Shown here: positions 24,600-34,437 of the stretch, one piece after another
Layout: each line of letters starts with the position of its first letter
Position numbering within the stretch: the stretch's first letter is position 1
DNA from: an uncultured Faecalibacterium sp.
GTDB lineage: Bacteria > Bacillota > Clostridia > Oscillospirales > Ruminococcaceae
Assembly (NCBI GenBank): GCA_904394215.1
Contig: CAJFNF010000002.1
Location: 25,146-89,145 of the forward strand
Reading direction: 5' to 3'
Length of the DNA: 64,000 bases
Position numbers and translations under genes: made by a program
Notes under the pieces: model-generated
Database searches by the model: none
The model's input: the letters and a program-made list of their open reading frames with translations, nothing else
What the model was told of the DNA's origin: nothing

Positions 24600-25429
24600 T
24601 CAGTCCTTGACTGCCGGAAAGATTTTGCCGTTGGTTTCGACATAGGTGCGGTATTTATAGGCGATCAGGTCGGTGAGCATCTGGTAGACGATTCGATGGG
24701 TGTGAAGGGTGCCGGTGCGACGGTACAGAATACTGTAGGCGATCCGCGGGTCCTGAGCAGCCCTGGGATTGGAAGTGATCAGAACCACTTTGGCTTTGGT
24801 GTCGTCAAAGTCGTTTTGCGGATGAAGTCCTGAATATTGCTGTAGCGGTTGATATAATCGCCGCTGTCACTGAAGATGATCACCAGGGTGTTTTCATCGG
24901 CATGGCGGAGAAAATGCATCTGTTTGCGGTCGTTCAGGTTGGTGATGATAAATTTGCCGCTGTAGCCCAGCTTGATTTGAAAGTCCAGGGCCGCCGACTC
25001 TGAAAACATCATTCCAAAAGCGCCCACTCGCTCATGGGAGGCCAAATCCACCACTAGCCGGTCCACCATGGTCCAGTCCAGGGAGGCGTAGCTTTCCTGC
25101 ATATCCCGCAGCAGAGTAAGAAGGTAGGAGTCTCCGGGGTTGTTTTTGAGAAAGCCCAGGACATCGTGGACGAAGTTGAAGGGGTTGTCATATTTATTGT
25201 CACGGAAAACCGCAGCATTCCGGAAATCAGCAAAATCCTCATAGCCCAGCACCCGGATGAACTTGGAAATGGTGGACTTGGAAACATTGCACAGACGGGC
25301 CAATTCCTGAATGGAAAGGGAAGACAAGCTTGTCATACGCTGGAGCATCACCAGCGCAATGTGATAATCTGTGGAGTCCGGGTCACTGTCATTCAGGGTG
25401 ATCAGGAGCCGGTTATAGAGAATCCCCAT
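24600..25429 (-). pseudogene. RpiR-family regulator split by a frameshift near 24814
   Basis: N-part SLSIQELARLCNVSKSTISKFIRVLGYEDFADFR and SIS domain; C-part VLITSNPRAAQDPRIAYSILYRRTGTLHTHRIVYQMLTDLIAYKYR in another frame; adding one A restores RKNDFDDTKAKVVLITSN. Confidence 0.88.
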
Positions 25430-25707
25430 GGTGTTACCCTCCTTTGCTGTACTTATTATAGCAAAGTGGGCAGATCTGCCGCAAGTAAAAATAGTTCATC
25501 TCCCTGGCGTCCAGCCCAAATCATGGGGGTGCAGATGTTTTGGGCGGTTACCCTTGCACGCCCCGGGCAGAGACAGAGAACGATGCCGGTGATTTTGCTG
25601 CCGGGAATCCATGCAGAAAATTTACGAGATTGGATGCGCAGCCTTTTGGTTCCCTTGTTTTGCTTCATATTTTGCCTTCCTGGGAAAGCGGATTTTGATC
25701 ATAAAGG

Positions 25708-25770
25708 AAACAGCGGCAGGAGTCCGGTTGGACGATCCTGCCGCGTTCGTTCATGATTGATAAAAGATCG
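25708..25770. repeat. dispersed hairpin element, copy B
   Basis: aaacagcggcagg-agtccggttggacgat-cctgccgcgttcg; shares arms and loop core TCCGGTTGGA with copy A at 15310. Confidence 0.72.
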
Positions 25771-25842
25771 TAAAGATTCAGACCGAAATCCTTGTAGCAG
25801 AAAGTTTTATGCGCACGTCAGGGCAGAGCGCCAGAGGCTTTG

Positions 25843-26019
25843 TCATGGATCCTGTTGTTTCTGCTTTGCAGCTTCCCGTCTCTCTTTCTCATCGAAGTAA
25901 TAGTTGATCCCATACTCCATGCCATACCGGATGAGATATTTCACAATCCGGATGATCACGACAATGATTGCCACCCAAAAGGCAATCGCAAGCAGAATGC
26001 CAAACAAAGCTGTAGACAT
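25843..26019 (-). CDS. small membrane protein of unknown function
   Basis: MSTALFGILLAIAFWVAIIVVIIRIVKYLIRYGMEYG.. one TM plus charged tail; RBS aggaggc upstream. Confidence 0.6.
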   Translation of the reverse strand: MSTALFGILLAIAFWVAIIVVIIRIVKYLIRYGMEYGINYYFDEKERREAAKQKQQDP

Positions 26020-26299
26020 ATTACCATCCAGCCTCCTTTTTGACTCAACCATCTTCCGGGAATCGCACCATTTTTATAATTTTAGTATAACATATCCCAA
26101 CCAGATGTAAAGAGATGAAAGGGCTGGAAGCAGACCGGAGAAAACAGGGACTGGAAATGGCGCAGCGTCCGTGCTATCATAAATGCGGCAAATAAGAAGA
26201 AACAGATTTTTTGTCGATTCTTGGATGCAGGAAGTTTGCTGTGCAGCAAGACCAGGCTGTGCAGAAATGAAACGGATGCAGATGAAAAAGGAGACATCT

Positions 26300-27760
26300 A
26301 TGCCTTGTACAACGATTCTGGTGGGCAGGAAAGCCAGCCATGACGGTTCCACCATCATCGCCCGCAATGATGACGGCGGATTTGAAGCCAAGCGCCTTTT
26401 GGCGCACCCGGCCAGGGAGAAGGCTGCTACATATAAAACGGTTATTTCTCACCTGACGGTCTCGCTCCCCGAGAAGGCCATGCGCTATACCGACTGCCCC
26501 AACGTGAAAAAAACCAATGGCGTGTGGCCCGCCTGCGGCATCAATGAGGCCAATGTGGCCATGACCGCCACCGAGACCATCACCAGCAATGCCAGGGTGA
26601 TTGGTGCAGACCCCTATGTCCGGTATCAGGAAAAGAAAGGGCGCAATACCAAAGCAGTTCCCGGCGGAATTGGGGAAGAGGACCTGGTGACCCTGGTGCT
26701 TCCCTACATTCATTCTGCCCGGGAAGGCGTGCTGCGCACCGGCGCACTGCTGGAGCAGTACGGCACCTATGAGCCCAATGGCATGGCCTTTGCAGATGCC
26801 GATGAAGTCTGGTGGCTGGAAACCATCGGCGGCCACCACTGGATTGCCCGGCGCGTGCCGGATGACCGGGTGGTGGTCATGCCCAACCAGTTTGGTCTGG
26901 ATCACTTTGACTTTTCGGACGCATACGGGGAGCAGAAGGAAAACATTTGCTCCCGGGACCTGCAGGCGTTCGTGGAGAAGTACCGCCTGGCGCTGGATAC
27001 AGGGGCGGGTTTCAATCCGAGACTGGCCTTCGGTTCCCATTCGGATGCGGACCATATTTACAATACGCCCCGGGCCTGGTTCATGGGCCGGTATTTCATG
27101 CCCCGGACCTGCAAGTGGGAAGGGGAGAATGCCGACTTCACCCCGGAAAGCAACGACATTCCCTGGTCCTTTGTGCCTGAGCGCAAGGTGACGGTGGAGG
27201 ATGTGCGGTATTTGCTGGGCTCCTATTATCAGGGGACGCCTTACAATCCCTACGATCAGACCGCCGCCTGCAAGGGCAGGTATCGCACCATCGGCGTGCC
27301 CAACAGCGATGTGTGCGGGATCATGCAGATCCGCGGCGGCCTGCCGGCGGCCATCCAGGGCGTGGAGTGGCTGTCGATGGGCGGCAGCGGTTTTACGGCC
27401 TGCTTCCCGGTCTACGCGAATGTGACGGAGTTTCCCAAGTATCTCAGCGGTACCACCGAAACGGTTTCCACAAACAGCATGTACTGGCACAGCCGGCTCA
27501 TTGCGGCGCTGACAGATGCCCACTTCGGGAATGCCCTGCTGCTGGATGAGCGGTATGTGAATGCCGTGATGAACCGCGGGCAGCAGTTCCTGTACGAGTA
27601 CGATGAGAAGATCCGGCAGGGGGCGCCTGTTGAAATCCTGGAGGAGGCAAACCAAAAGATTGCGGATATGGTCCGGGAAGAGTCGGACAAGGCCCTTGGG
27701 GAGATTCTCAAAAATGCCTCCGAGCACATGAAGATCCGGTATCACAGAGGAGACAACTGA
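26300..27760 (+). CDS. C69-family dipeptidase (PepD-like)
   Basis: MPCTTILVGRKASHDGSTIIARNDD with N-terminal nucleophile Cys; AAAAGGAG RBS 5' of ATG 26300. Confidence 0.9.
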   Translation: MPCTTILVGRKASHDGSTIIARNDDGGFEAKRLLAHPAREKAATYKTVISHLTVSLPEKAMRYTDCPNVKKTNGVWPACGINEANVAMTATETITSNARVIGADPYVRYQEKKGRNTKAVPGGIGEEDLVTLVLPYIHSAREGVLRTGALLEQYGTYEPNGMAFADADEVWWLETIGGHHWIARRVPDDRVVVMPNQFGLDHFDFSDAYGEQKENICSRDLQAFVEKYRLALDTGAGFNPRLAFGSHSDADHIYNTPRAWFMGRYFMPRTCKWEGENADFTPESNDIPWSFVPERKVTVEDVRYLLGSYYQGTPYNPYDQTAACKGRYRTIGVPNSDVCGIMQIRGGLPAAIQGVEWLSMGGSGFTACFPVYANVTEFPKYLSGTTETVSTNSMYWHSRLIAALTDAHFGNALLLDERYVNAVMNRGQQFLYEYDEKIRQGAPVEILEEANQKIADMVREESDKALGEILKNASEHMKIRYHRGDN

Positions 27761-27840
27761 GCGGACCATCGGGGGTGCTGCTTTTTGGCGCCTGCGCCTC
27801 GTGGTTGATCCGTCCCCGGAGAATCCCGGAAACGACAAAA

Positions 27841-27877
27841 GCCCTGCGGTGTCTGACACACACCGCGGGGCTTTTTT
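27841..27877. terminator. intrinsic terminator
   Basis: gccctgcggtgt-ctgacac-acaccgcggggcttttttat. Confidence 0.85.
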
Positions 27878-28275
27878 ATGAGACCGGACACGATAAACGG
27901 CAATACCACAAAACTAAGATATGCCGAGATTCCCTGGTACGGCTTCATACGGATGCATCCTCCCTTCATCCAGCCCATGCCCTTTCCGTGATGGTACATT
28001 GTCCCCATGGATCCGGGGTTTGAATGGATCGGAATGACCGGCCTTGAATGGACTCCTCCCGCTGGTTGTCGGAGGGATAGCAGGCATAGAAAATCCTCCG
28101 CCATCATGGAATGAATCCTCCTGTTAATCCATTTGGATGCGGCTTTCAAAAACGGTCCGTAAACCTGTGTTGATGACAGAAAATCTGTGGTTTGCTGCAT
28201 TTTCATGGAAAAAACCGCGCAGGTTCTGCTACAATAAAAGATCAGGAGGATGATTTTTCTGCGTTGTTGGGAGTG

Positions 28276-29001
28276 ATGTACATGAATCTTTTGGTTTGCG
28301 ACGATGACCGGCAGGATCTGGACCGGATTACCGCTCTGCTGGCGGGCCCCTGCCAGGGGATGGGGGCAAAGCTGGTGGCAACCAGCCGGCCGGAAGAACT
28401 GGAAGATCTGTCCCGTTTTGACCTGGCTTTTCTGGATATCGACATGAAGGGAATGAATGGGCTGACGCTGGCCCGGCGGCTCCGGGCCGCCCGGCCGGAT
28501 GCGGTGATTGTGTTTATCACCAACTTTGTCCAGTATGCCCCGGAAGGCTATGAGGTGCAGGCGTTCCGCTACCTGCTGAAACCGGCGCTGGAAGAAAAGC
28601 TGCCCGTCTGCTTTGCCCTCGCGGTGGAAGAACTGCGCCGCCGGCGCCGGTCCATCATGGTCCGCTCGGAAGGGGAAGCGGTGGAATTGCAGCTGCGAGA
28701 TATCCTCTATTTTGAATCGGACCAGCGGATGGTCACCGCCCATCTGCTCCACAATCAACGCCCAACCTGCCGCTTCTATTTCAGTTTAACCGAGCTGGCC
28801 CGGCAGCTGGAAGGGGCGGGATTTCTGCGGGTGCAGCGCAGCTATCTGGTTCACATGGTCTATATCCAGCGGTTTCAATACGGGGCTGTGGAGTTGCGGG
28901 GCGGCGTCCGGCTGCCGGTCAGCACAAAATACTATGCCGAGCTGAAACAGAACTATCTGAAGTGGAAAGGACAAACTTCATGGAAACTCTCCTGGCCCTG
29001 A
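28276..29001 (+). CDS. LytTR-family (AgrA-like) response regulator
   Basis: MNLLVCDDDRQDLDRI receiver; C-terminal LytTR-like DILYFESDQRMVTAHLLHNQ..FLRVQRSYLVHMVYIQRF. Confidence 0.88.
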   Translation: MYMNLLVCDDDRQDLDRITALLAGPCQGMGAKLVATSRPEELEDLSRFDLAFLDIDMKGMNGLTLARRLRAARPDAVIVFITNFVQYAPEGYEVQAFRYLLKPALEEKLPVCFALAVEELRRRRRSIMVRSEGEAVELQLRDILYFESDQRMVTAHLLHNQRPTCRFYFSLTELARQLEGAGFLRVQRSYLVHMVYIQRFQYGAVELRGGVRLPVSTKYYAELKQNYLKWKGQTSWKLSWP

Positions 29002-30320
29002 TGGAAGGTTTAAAGGGGGCTGCTTTATCCGCAGTCGTGCCTGTTTTTGACTGGATTACCTTTCTTGTCTTTCTGGGTTCCTTCGGCAGCCGCCGCTTTC
29101 CGCAGCCTGTGGACAAGGGCATCGCCTGCCTGTGCGGGCTGCTGGTTTGGGGGTGGTACAGCGCATCCGGCGCCCTTTTTGCACAACAGGCCGCGCCTTT
29201 TGGAATGCTGGCAGCCTTTGTGCTGTTCTATATCCTGTCGTGGATCCTTTTTACCGGGCTGACCTTCCTGTACCGGTTCTTTCTGGTGCTGCTGTGGTAC
29301 CTGGGCTGCTGCCTTTATGCCGCCGTCCTGCTGCTGGCCTTTTCGGCCCTGTACGACCTGCCCTATCCGCTGCCCCGTGTCTGGAGAGAGGCCTCCGGCC
29401 AGGGATGGTTTCTTTTCATCTATGGGGGATTTGAACTGGTGGCGGCTCTGGCCCTCCGCCAGCTGCTGCGGCGGCAGGACCGGCTGCATCTGAACCCCCG
29501 GCAGCTGGTGTTGTATGTTGCTTTTCCGGCGGCTTCTTTTGTGTCGCTGGTGGCTTTTCTGCCCATGCTCAGCGGTAGGCCGGTCAACCAATGGCTGATC
29601 GGCGGATGCTGTGTCGCGCTGCTGCTGGCCAATCTGGCGGTTTTGTTTCTGCTGCGGAGGATGGAGCAGGCCGCCCGGGATCGGGAAAGACTGGCGGCGC
29701 TGGATGAGCAATTTCAGATGCAATCCAGGAACATGGAGGCAACCCGGGAGCTTTATGAGACACAGCGCAAAGCCACCCATGATTTTGGAAGCCAGCTGGA
29801 GGTCTTGGGGCAGCTTTTGCAGCATCAGGAATATGACGCTGCCCGGGACTATCTCAAGTCGGTGTCAGACCGCAGGCTGGAATATCAGGCTCTGGTGGAC
29901 TGCCGCCATCCGGCCCTGAATGCTCTGTTCAACACCAAGGCCAAAACAGCACAGGCCAAGGGGATTGAGATTCGCTTTGAGGTGAATGATCTGTCGGGGC
30001 TGCCCTTTCAACAGGCGGATCTCACCGTTTTGATGGCCAATCTGCTGGACAACGCCATCCAGGCCAGCGAAAAAAGCCCCCAGCCCCGGGCCATCGAGGT
30101 GCGGGCACTGAGGGAGGAAGGATTCTTCTTTTCGGTCCGGAACACGTCCCTGCCAGTCGCCATAGAGGGCGGCTGCATCTGTACCACCAAGAACGACGCC
30201 AAACTCCATGGATTTGGTCTGCTGAACGTGAAGTCCATCGTGGAGAAATACAAAGGCATCTGGCTAATGCAGTATCAAGAGGGCTGGTTTCAGTTTACGG
30301 GGGAAATCCCGCTTTTGTGA
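28980..30320 (+). CDS. AgrC-like GHKL sensor histidine kinase
   Basis: Six-TM-like N-terminus; ADLTVLMANLLDNAIQASEKSPQPR N-box; overlaps the response regulator. Confidence 0.88.
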   Translation: METLLALMEGLKGAALSAVVPVFDWITFLVFLGSFGSRRFPQPVDKGIACLCGLLVWGWYSASGALFAQQAAPFGMLAAFVLFYILSWILFTGLTFLYRFFLVLLWYLGCCLYAAVLLLAFSALYDLPYPLPRVWREASGQGWFLFIYGGFELVAALALRQLLRRQDRLHLNPRQLVLYVAFPAASFVSLVAFLPMLSGRPVNQWLIGGCCVALLLANLAVLFLLRRMEQAARDRERLAALDEQFQMQSRNMEATRELYETQRKATHDFGSQLEVLGQLLQHQEYDAARDYLKSVSDRRLEYQALVDCRHPALNALFNTKAKTAQAKGIEIRFEVNDLSGLPFQQADLTVLMANLLDNAIQASEKSPQPRAIEVRALREEGFFFSVRNTSLPVAIEGGCICTTKNDAKLHGFGLLNVKSIVEKYKGIWLMQYQEGWFQFTGEIPLL

Positions 30321-30383
30321 GAGGGGCCTGTTGAGTTCAGGGAGAGGACACACCGCCTGGCAGGTTCCGCCCGCACAGACGGA

Positions 30384-31082
30384 TCAAATGAAATGCAGCG
30401 CTTTGGCCAGTCCAATTTCATTGTAGAGGAAAAAACGCCCGGCAAAGAGAGCGGTCACCAGGACCATGGGCTGCTTTCCCTGGAAAGCGCTGCCGTCCAG
30501 GGCAGCGGCTTTGCGCACAAAATCGCTGCGCTCCATCACGCGCTTCAAAAGCACCACACCCAGCACAGTGCCAAGGGTGTTCAAGACAAGATCGTCAATG
30601 TCTGTTACTCTGATATTGAAAAGCTGACTCAGTTCAATCAGGAGCGAGAAAGAAAACCCATTCCACGCAGTGGCTTTTTCATTGTGTACGCCCCATAACA
30701 CATAAAGCAGGACGCCATACGGAATAAAAAGAACCAGATTCAGAAGGGATTCGATGGCGGCATTGACCAACAGAAGAACCCAGTCCAGCACCGTTTTGGG
30801 TGCCACAAGGGGATGAATCAGGTCCGAAACAAAGGGGATCCAGTTCATCTGATGATTGGAAAGGGTAAAAGGATAGGTAAGGCCATCCCAGATGGTTCCG
30901 GCCCCTGTGGTATGTAAAACCAAAACAATATATACAACAAAGACAGAAAGATACAAAGTAAATGTTCCGGAGGGCTTCCCGCTCAGGATACCCTTTCGAT
31001 GGATTGCAAAATAGATCAAACAACCGATCAGCGAGCAGATGGCTTCATACGAAAGAAAAATCAAATCCGACATGGTTTGCAT
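30384..31082 (-). CDS. VanZ-family membrane protein
   Basis: NLVLFIPYGVLLYVLW..FSLLIELSQLFNIRVTDIDDLVLNTLGTVLG. Confidence 0.87.
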   Translation of the reverse strand: MQTMSDLIFLSYEAICSLIGCLIYFAIHRKGILSGKPSGTFTLYLSVFVVYIVLVLHTTGAGTIWDGLTYPFTLSNHQMNWIPFVSDLIHPLVAPKTVLDWVLLLVNAAIESLLNLVLFIPYGVLLYVLWGVHNEKATAWNGFSFSLLIELSQLFNIRVTDIDDLVLNTLGTVLGVVLLKRVMERSDFVRKAAALDGSAFQGKQPMVLVTALFAGRFFLYNEIGLAKALHFI

Positions 31083-31123
31083 CCTCCATCCAATCCTTAC
31101 AGTGGGCTGTGCCAGCCTTATAT

Positions 31124-31594
31124 TTAAGAAATGACCGCATCAGAAATCTTTTCAAACAGTTCCTGTTTGGTTGTCGAAGAAAACCATAAATCAACAGCGC
31201 TTTCGTTGATGAAAACCACTCCGTCGGACCAGAGTTCCATACAAAGCTGGACGTCTCCATCCGTATCATATCGGATCGCAAGGCAAACGAGTTTGTTTTG
31301 ATTTGCGGCGTCGTGAGACTTGGAAGTTTGATTTATCTGCCTGCGATAGGCCGTGGATGATAACAGATTGGATAGCTCACGATAGCCGGCATCATCCGAT
31401 GTAAAATGGTAAGAGGAAATTTCGGCGGCCTGCCCATGGATATACGTCGTAATCAGAACAGACATGGAATTGCTTTGCTGGATGCAGGGTTGAATAGGAA
31501 TCCAGCTGTAACAGAAAAAGGCAGCGATCAAGGCTGCAAGAAGAACACCCATCCACAGGATTTTGGTGATGTATTTCGGAAGTGTTTGGTTCAT
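31124..31594 (-). CDS. hypothetical protein with N-terminal TM segment
   Basis: 156 aa ORF, KILWMGVLLAALIAAFFCY TM, co-directional with VanZ gene. Confidence 0.6.
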   Translation of the reverse strand: MNQTLPKYITKILWMGVLLAALIAAFFCYSWIPIQPCIQQSNSMSVLITTYIHGQAAEISSYHFTSDDAGYRELSNLLSSTAYRRQINQTSKSHDAANQNKLVCLAIRYDTDGDVQLCMELWSDGVVFINESAVDLWFSSTTKQELFEKISDAVIS

Positions 31595-32112
31595 AAGTGC
31601 CTCCTGTAGCGGGCCGCGCTGTTCATTCCATTGGGCTCAAAATCAATTCTGAATCCAGTATAGCGTCGGGAAAGGAAAAGTCATTGAAATTGTAGTAAAC
31701 GTTGGATTTTTAGGAATGAACCGAGGTATGGCATCCAGGGAAGGGAAGCTCGCTGGCGAAAGTCACAGGGCGATGACAGCTTCATCAGCGTCCGGGTTGG
31801 ATACAGTGCCATGACCCCGCCCCAATGCGGGCGGGCCTGACAGCGCCCCCAGGCAGGAGACATGGTGCATTTCCTGCCTTGAACGATGGGAGAATGTTTT
31901 AAAATGGAACGTTTCAATTGATGGAGTGGATTTTGGGAGACCATGCTGCAGGACGGTATTGCGCAAGTGTTTCGCTTGCTTTGACTGCAGATGCTGGTGC
32001 CATGGGATGTGCGCGATTTGTATCCCTCATGATAAACAAACGGATGTATGCGGAAATGCCTGTTAAGACAAGACTGCAGCGGCAAACCTGTCACGTCTTG
32101 GGCTGCTTCTGT

Positions 32113-32141
32113 TTGTACTTCTTGAACCCTTTTGCTATAAT
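32113..32141 (+). promoter_or_regulatory. sigma-A type promoter for the bceR-like gene
   Basis: TTGTAC-17 nt-TATAAT, 38 nt upstream of ATG 32179. Confidence 0.7.
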
Positions 32142-32178
32142 GAATCCAAAAACATCCACCCCAAAGAAGGTTTTTTCT

Positions 32179-32847
32179 ATGCAGTACAAAATTCTCATGG
32201 TGGAGGACGACCCGGTGATCCGGGAGCAGCTCCAGCTTCTGCTGGCCGGCAGCGGCTACCAGGTGGAGACAGCCGGGGACGCTGCGGCGGCCCTGGCCCG
32301 GATGCAGACCTTTGGGCCCCACCTGGTGGTGCTGGACATCGGCCTGCCGGGGGCCAGCGGGTTCGAGCTGTGCTCCCAAATCCGGGCCTTCTCCCAGGCG
32401 CCCATTGTCTTTGTCACCAGCAGCAATACCGATCAGGACGAGCTGACCAGCATCCTGCTGGGAGGTGACGCCTTCATCACCAAGCCCTATCGCCCGGCCA
32501 TCCTGCTGGCCAAAATTGCTGCCCTGCTGCGCCGGGCTTATCCCGATGCGGGAGAGGAGTCCCTTTGCTGGAAGGGTGTGGTGCTCCACCCTGAAAGCGG
32601 CAGACTGGACTTCCAGGGCCAGACCGTGGAGCTGACCCGCAACGAACAGAAAATCCTCTGGTACCTGTTCCGGCACGCCGGGACCATCTGTGCCCGGGCG
32701 GATTTGGTTGACTTTCTGTGGGATAACCAGCTCTACATCGACGACAACGCCCTCAGCGTTCACATCAGCCGCATCCGGGAAAAGCTGGCCTCCATCGGGC
32801 TGACCGGTTTCATCCAGACCAAACACCGGCAGGGGTATCTGATATGA
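32179..32847 (+). CDS. OmpR/BceR-like response regulator
   Basis: MQYKILMVEDDPVIREQLQLLL; winged helix C-terminus; in bce-like gene order. Confidence 0.9.
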   Translation: MQYKILMVEDDPVIREQLQLLLAGSGYQVETAGDAAAALARMQTFGPHLVVLDIGLPGASGFELCSQIRAFSQAPIVFVTSSNTDQDELTSILLGGDAFITKPYRPAILLAKIAALLRRAYPDAGEESLCWKGVVLHPESGRLDFQGQTVELTRNEQKILWYLFRHAGTICARADLVDFLWDNQLYIDDNALSVHISRIREKLASIGLTGFIQTKHRQGYLI

Positions 32848-33851
32848 TATACTGGAAAGATCACCTTCCTGCGGTACTGCTGAACCTCTTGGGCCTGACG
32901 GCGCTGGCGCTGTTTCTGCTGGCAGGGGGCAGCAGCCCCGGAACCGTTTTGCTGATCGCTGCCGTCTGGCTGGGCGTGCTGGCGGCGTGGCTGGCGGTCG
33001 GCTGCCTGCTGGAACGGCGGCGGTTAAGCGCTTTGCTGACCCAGGCGCAGCAGCTGGAAGAGCGTTATCTGCTGCCCGAGGTGCTGCCTCCGCCCGCGAC
33101 AGCGGAAGAGGCAGTATACCGCCGTTTGATGCAGATGGCGGAAAAATCCATGCTGGAAGAGATTGCTGCCGCCCGGCGGGAACACAAAGCATATCAGGAA
33201 TACATCGAACAGTGGATTCATGAAATCAAGACCCCCATCACCGCCGCAAAACTGTTCTGCGAGAACCATCCCGGCGCCCCATCCCGTGAGATACTGGCCC
33301 AGCTGGAGCGCATCACCCACTACACCCAGCAGGCCCTCTACTATGCCCGCAGCGAGCACACCGAGAAGGATTCCCTGATCCGGGAAACCCATCTGGTACA
33401 GGTGGTTCACCAGGCCATTGCAGAGAATAAATATCTGCTGCGCCAAAATCAGGTGGAGGTCCTTGTGGAGCAGATGCCCAGCGTTGTTTACACCGACGAT
33501 AAATCCCTCTGTTTTATCTTAAGCCAGTTGATCGGCAACGCGGTCAAATACCGGACCGCCGCGCCCCGGCTGCGCTTTGCCGCAGAGTCAGGGCCGGGAC
33601 AAATCTGCCTTTTGGTGGAGGACAACGGTCTCGGCATCCCGGCGGCGGATCTGCCCCGGGTGTTTGAAAAGGGCTTTACCGGACAAAACGGCCGCACCGT
33701 CCACAGCTCCACCGGGATTGGGCTTTACCTTTGCAAACGGCTGTGCGACAAGCTGGACATCGGGCTGGAAATCACCTCCCGGGAAGGAGCCGGCACCACC
33801 GTCCGGCTCGCGTTCACGGTCAACGATGCCATTGCCAGCGTGCGCAGATAG
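32844..33851 (+). CDS. BceS-like intramembrane-sensing histidine kinase
   Basis: Two TMs with a very short loop, EYIEQWIHEIKTPITAAKLF H-box, GIGLYLCKRLCDKL. Confidence 0.9.
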   Translation: MIYWKDHLPAVLLNLLGLTALALFLLAGGSSPGTVLLIAAVWLGVLAAWLAVGCLLERRRLSALLTQAQQLEERYLLPEVLPPPATAEEAVYRRLMQMAEKSMLEEIAAARREHKAYQEYIEQWIHEIKTPITAAKLFCENHPGAPSREILAQLERITHYTQQALYYARSEHTEKDSLIRETHLVQVVHQAIAENKYLLRQNQVEVLVEQMPSVVYTDDKSLCFILSQLIGNAVKYRTAAPRLRFAAESGPGQICLLVEDNGLGIPAADLPRVFEKGFTGQNGRTVHSSTGIGLYLCKRLCDKLDIGLEITSREGAGTTVRLAFTVNDAIASVRR

Positions 33852-33870
33852 AATCTAAACCCTCCGGGTT

Positions 33871-34312
33871 GCGGTGCCCTGTTTTTGCTGCGGGCCGCAG
33901 GAGCGCCCTTGCAAAAAACAGACCGCGTTCCTCTTGCGCTTAGCCAATTTTCCCGGCGGGCGGCGGAGCGCCCTTGTGAAAATTGGAGCGCTGCTCCGGG
34001 TTGCCGTTGACCAAATATGCAGCGCGGGTCGCCGCCCGCTTGCATATTTGGACGGCTGCCCCTGCTCCGCTTCGCCTGTTTCTGCCGCAGGCAGCGGCTC
34101 AGCTACGCAGCCAACAACAGCTCCCTGTTTCGTCCACCGGACGCGGTCGCCGCCGCTGCCCCTGCTCCGCCTCGCTGCATCTGCCGCAGGCAGCGCTCGG
34201 CTGCGCAGCCCACCGCCCTTTTAGCGGAGTCTCCAGTCCGTGGCTGCGCTCCCTCGGCCGGGGCTGGCATGGCTATACGAAACAGTCGCGGGCTCAGCAG
34301 GCAAATGCCAGC
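33871..34312. repeat. GC-rich tandem hairpin array plus about 57-bp direct repeats between bceS-like and bceA-like genes
   Basis: Arm pairs 33879-33888/33911-33921, 33944-33952/33978-33986, 34011-34021/34041-34051, 34263-34270/34305-34312; direct repeat 34055-34112 and 34155-34210. Confidence 0.85.
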
Positions 34313-34437
34313 AGGAACGTAAATCCGCGAGATAGTCCAGGCTCTGCCTGGTCTTTCATTTTTGTAAGAATTGCGCAAGAAAACCCGATACACTCCGGCC
34401 CGGAAATCCCGTACAATGGAGCCAGAGGTGAAATCAC

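Noticed and set aside
27742-28758. 338-aa minus ORF opposite the LytTR gene
   Set aside because: Most of it is antisense to the regulator and it reads through a terminator hairpin.
33871-34312. CRISPR array
   Set aside because: Repeats are not identical short units with unique spacers and no cas genes are present.
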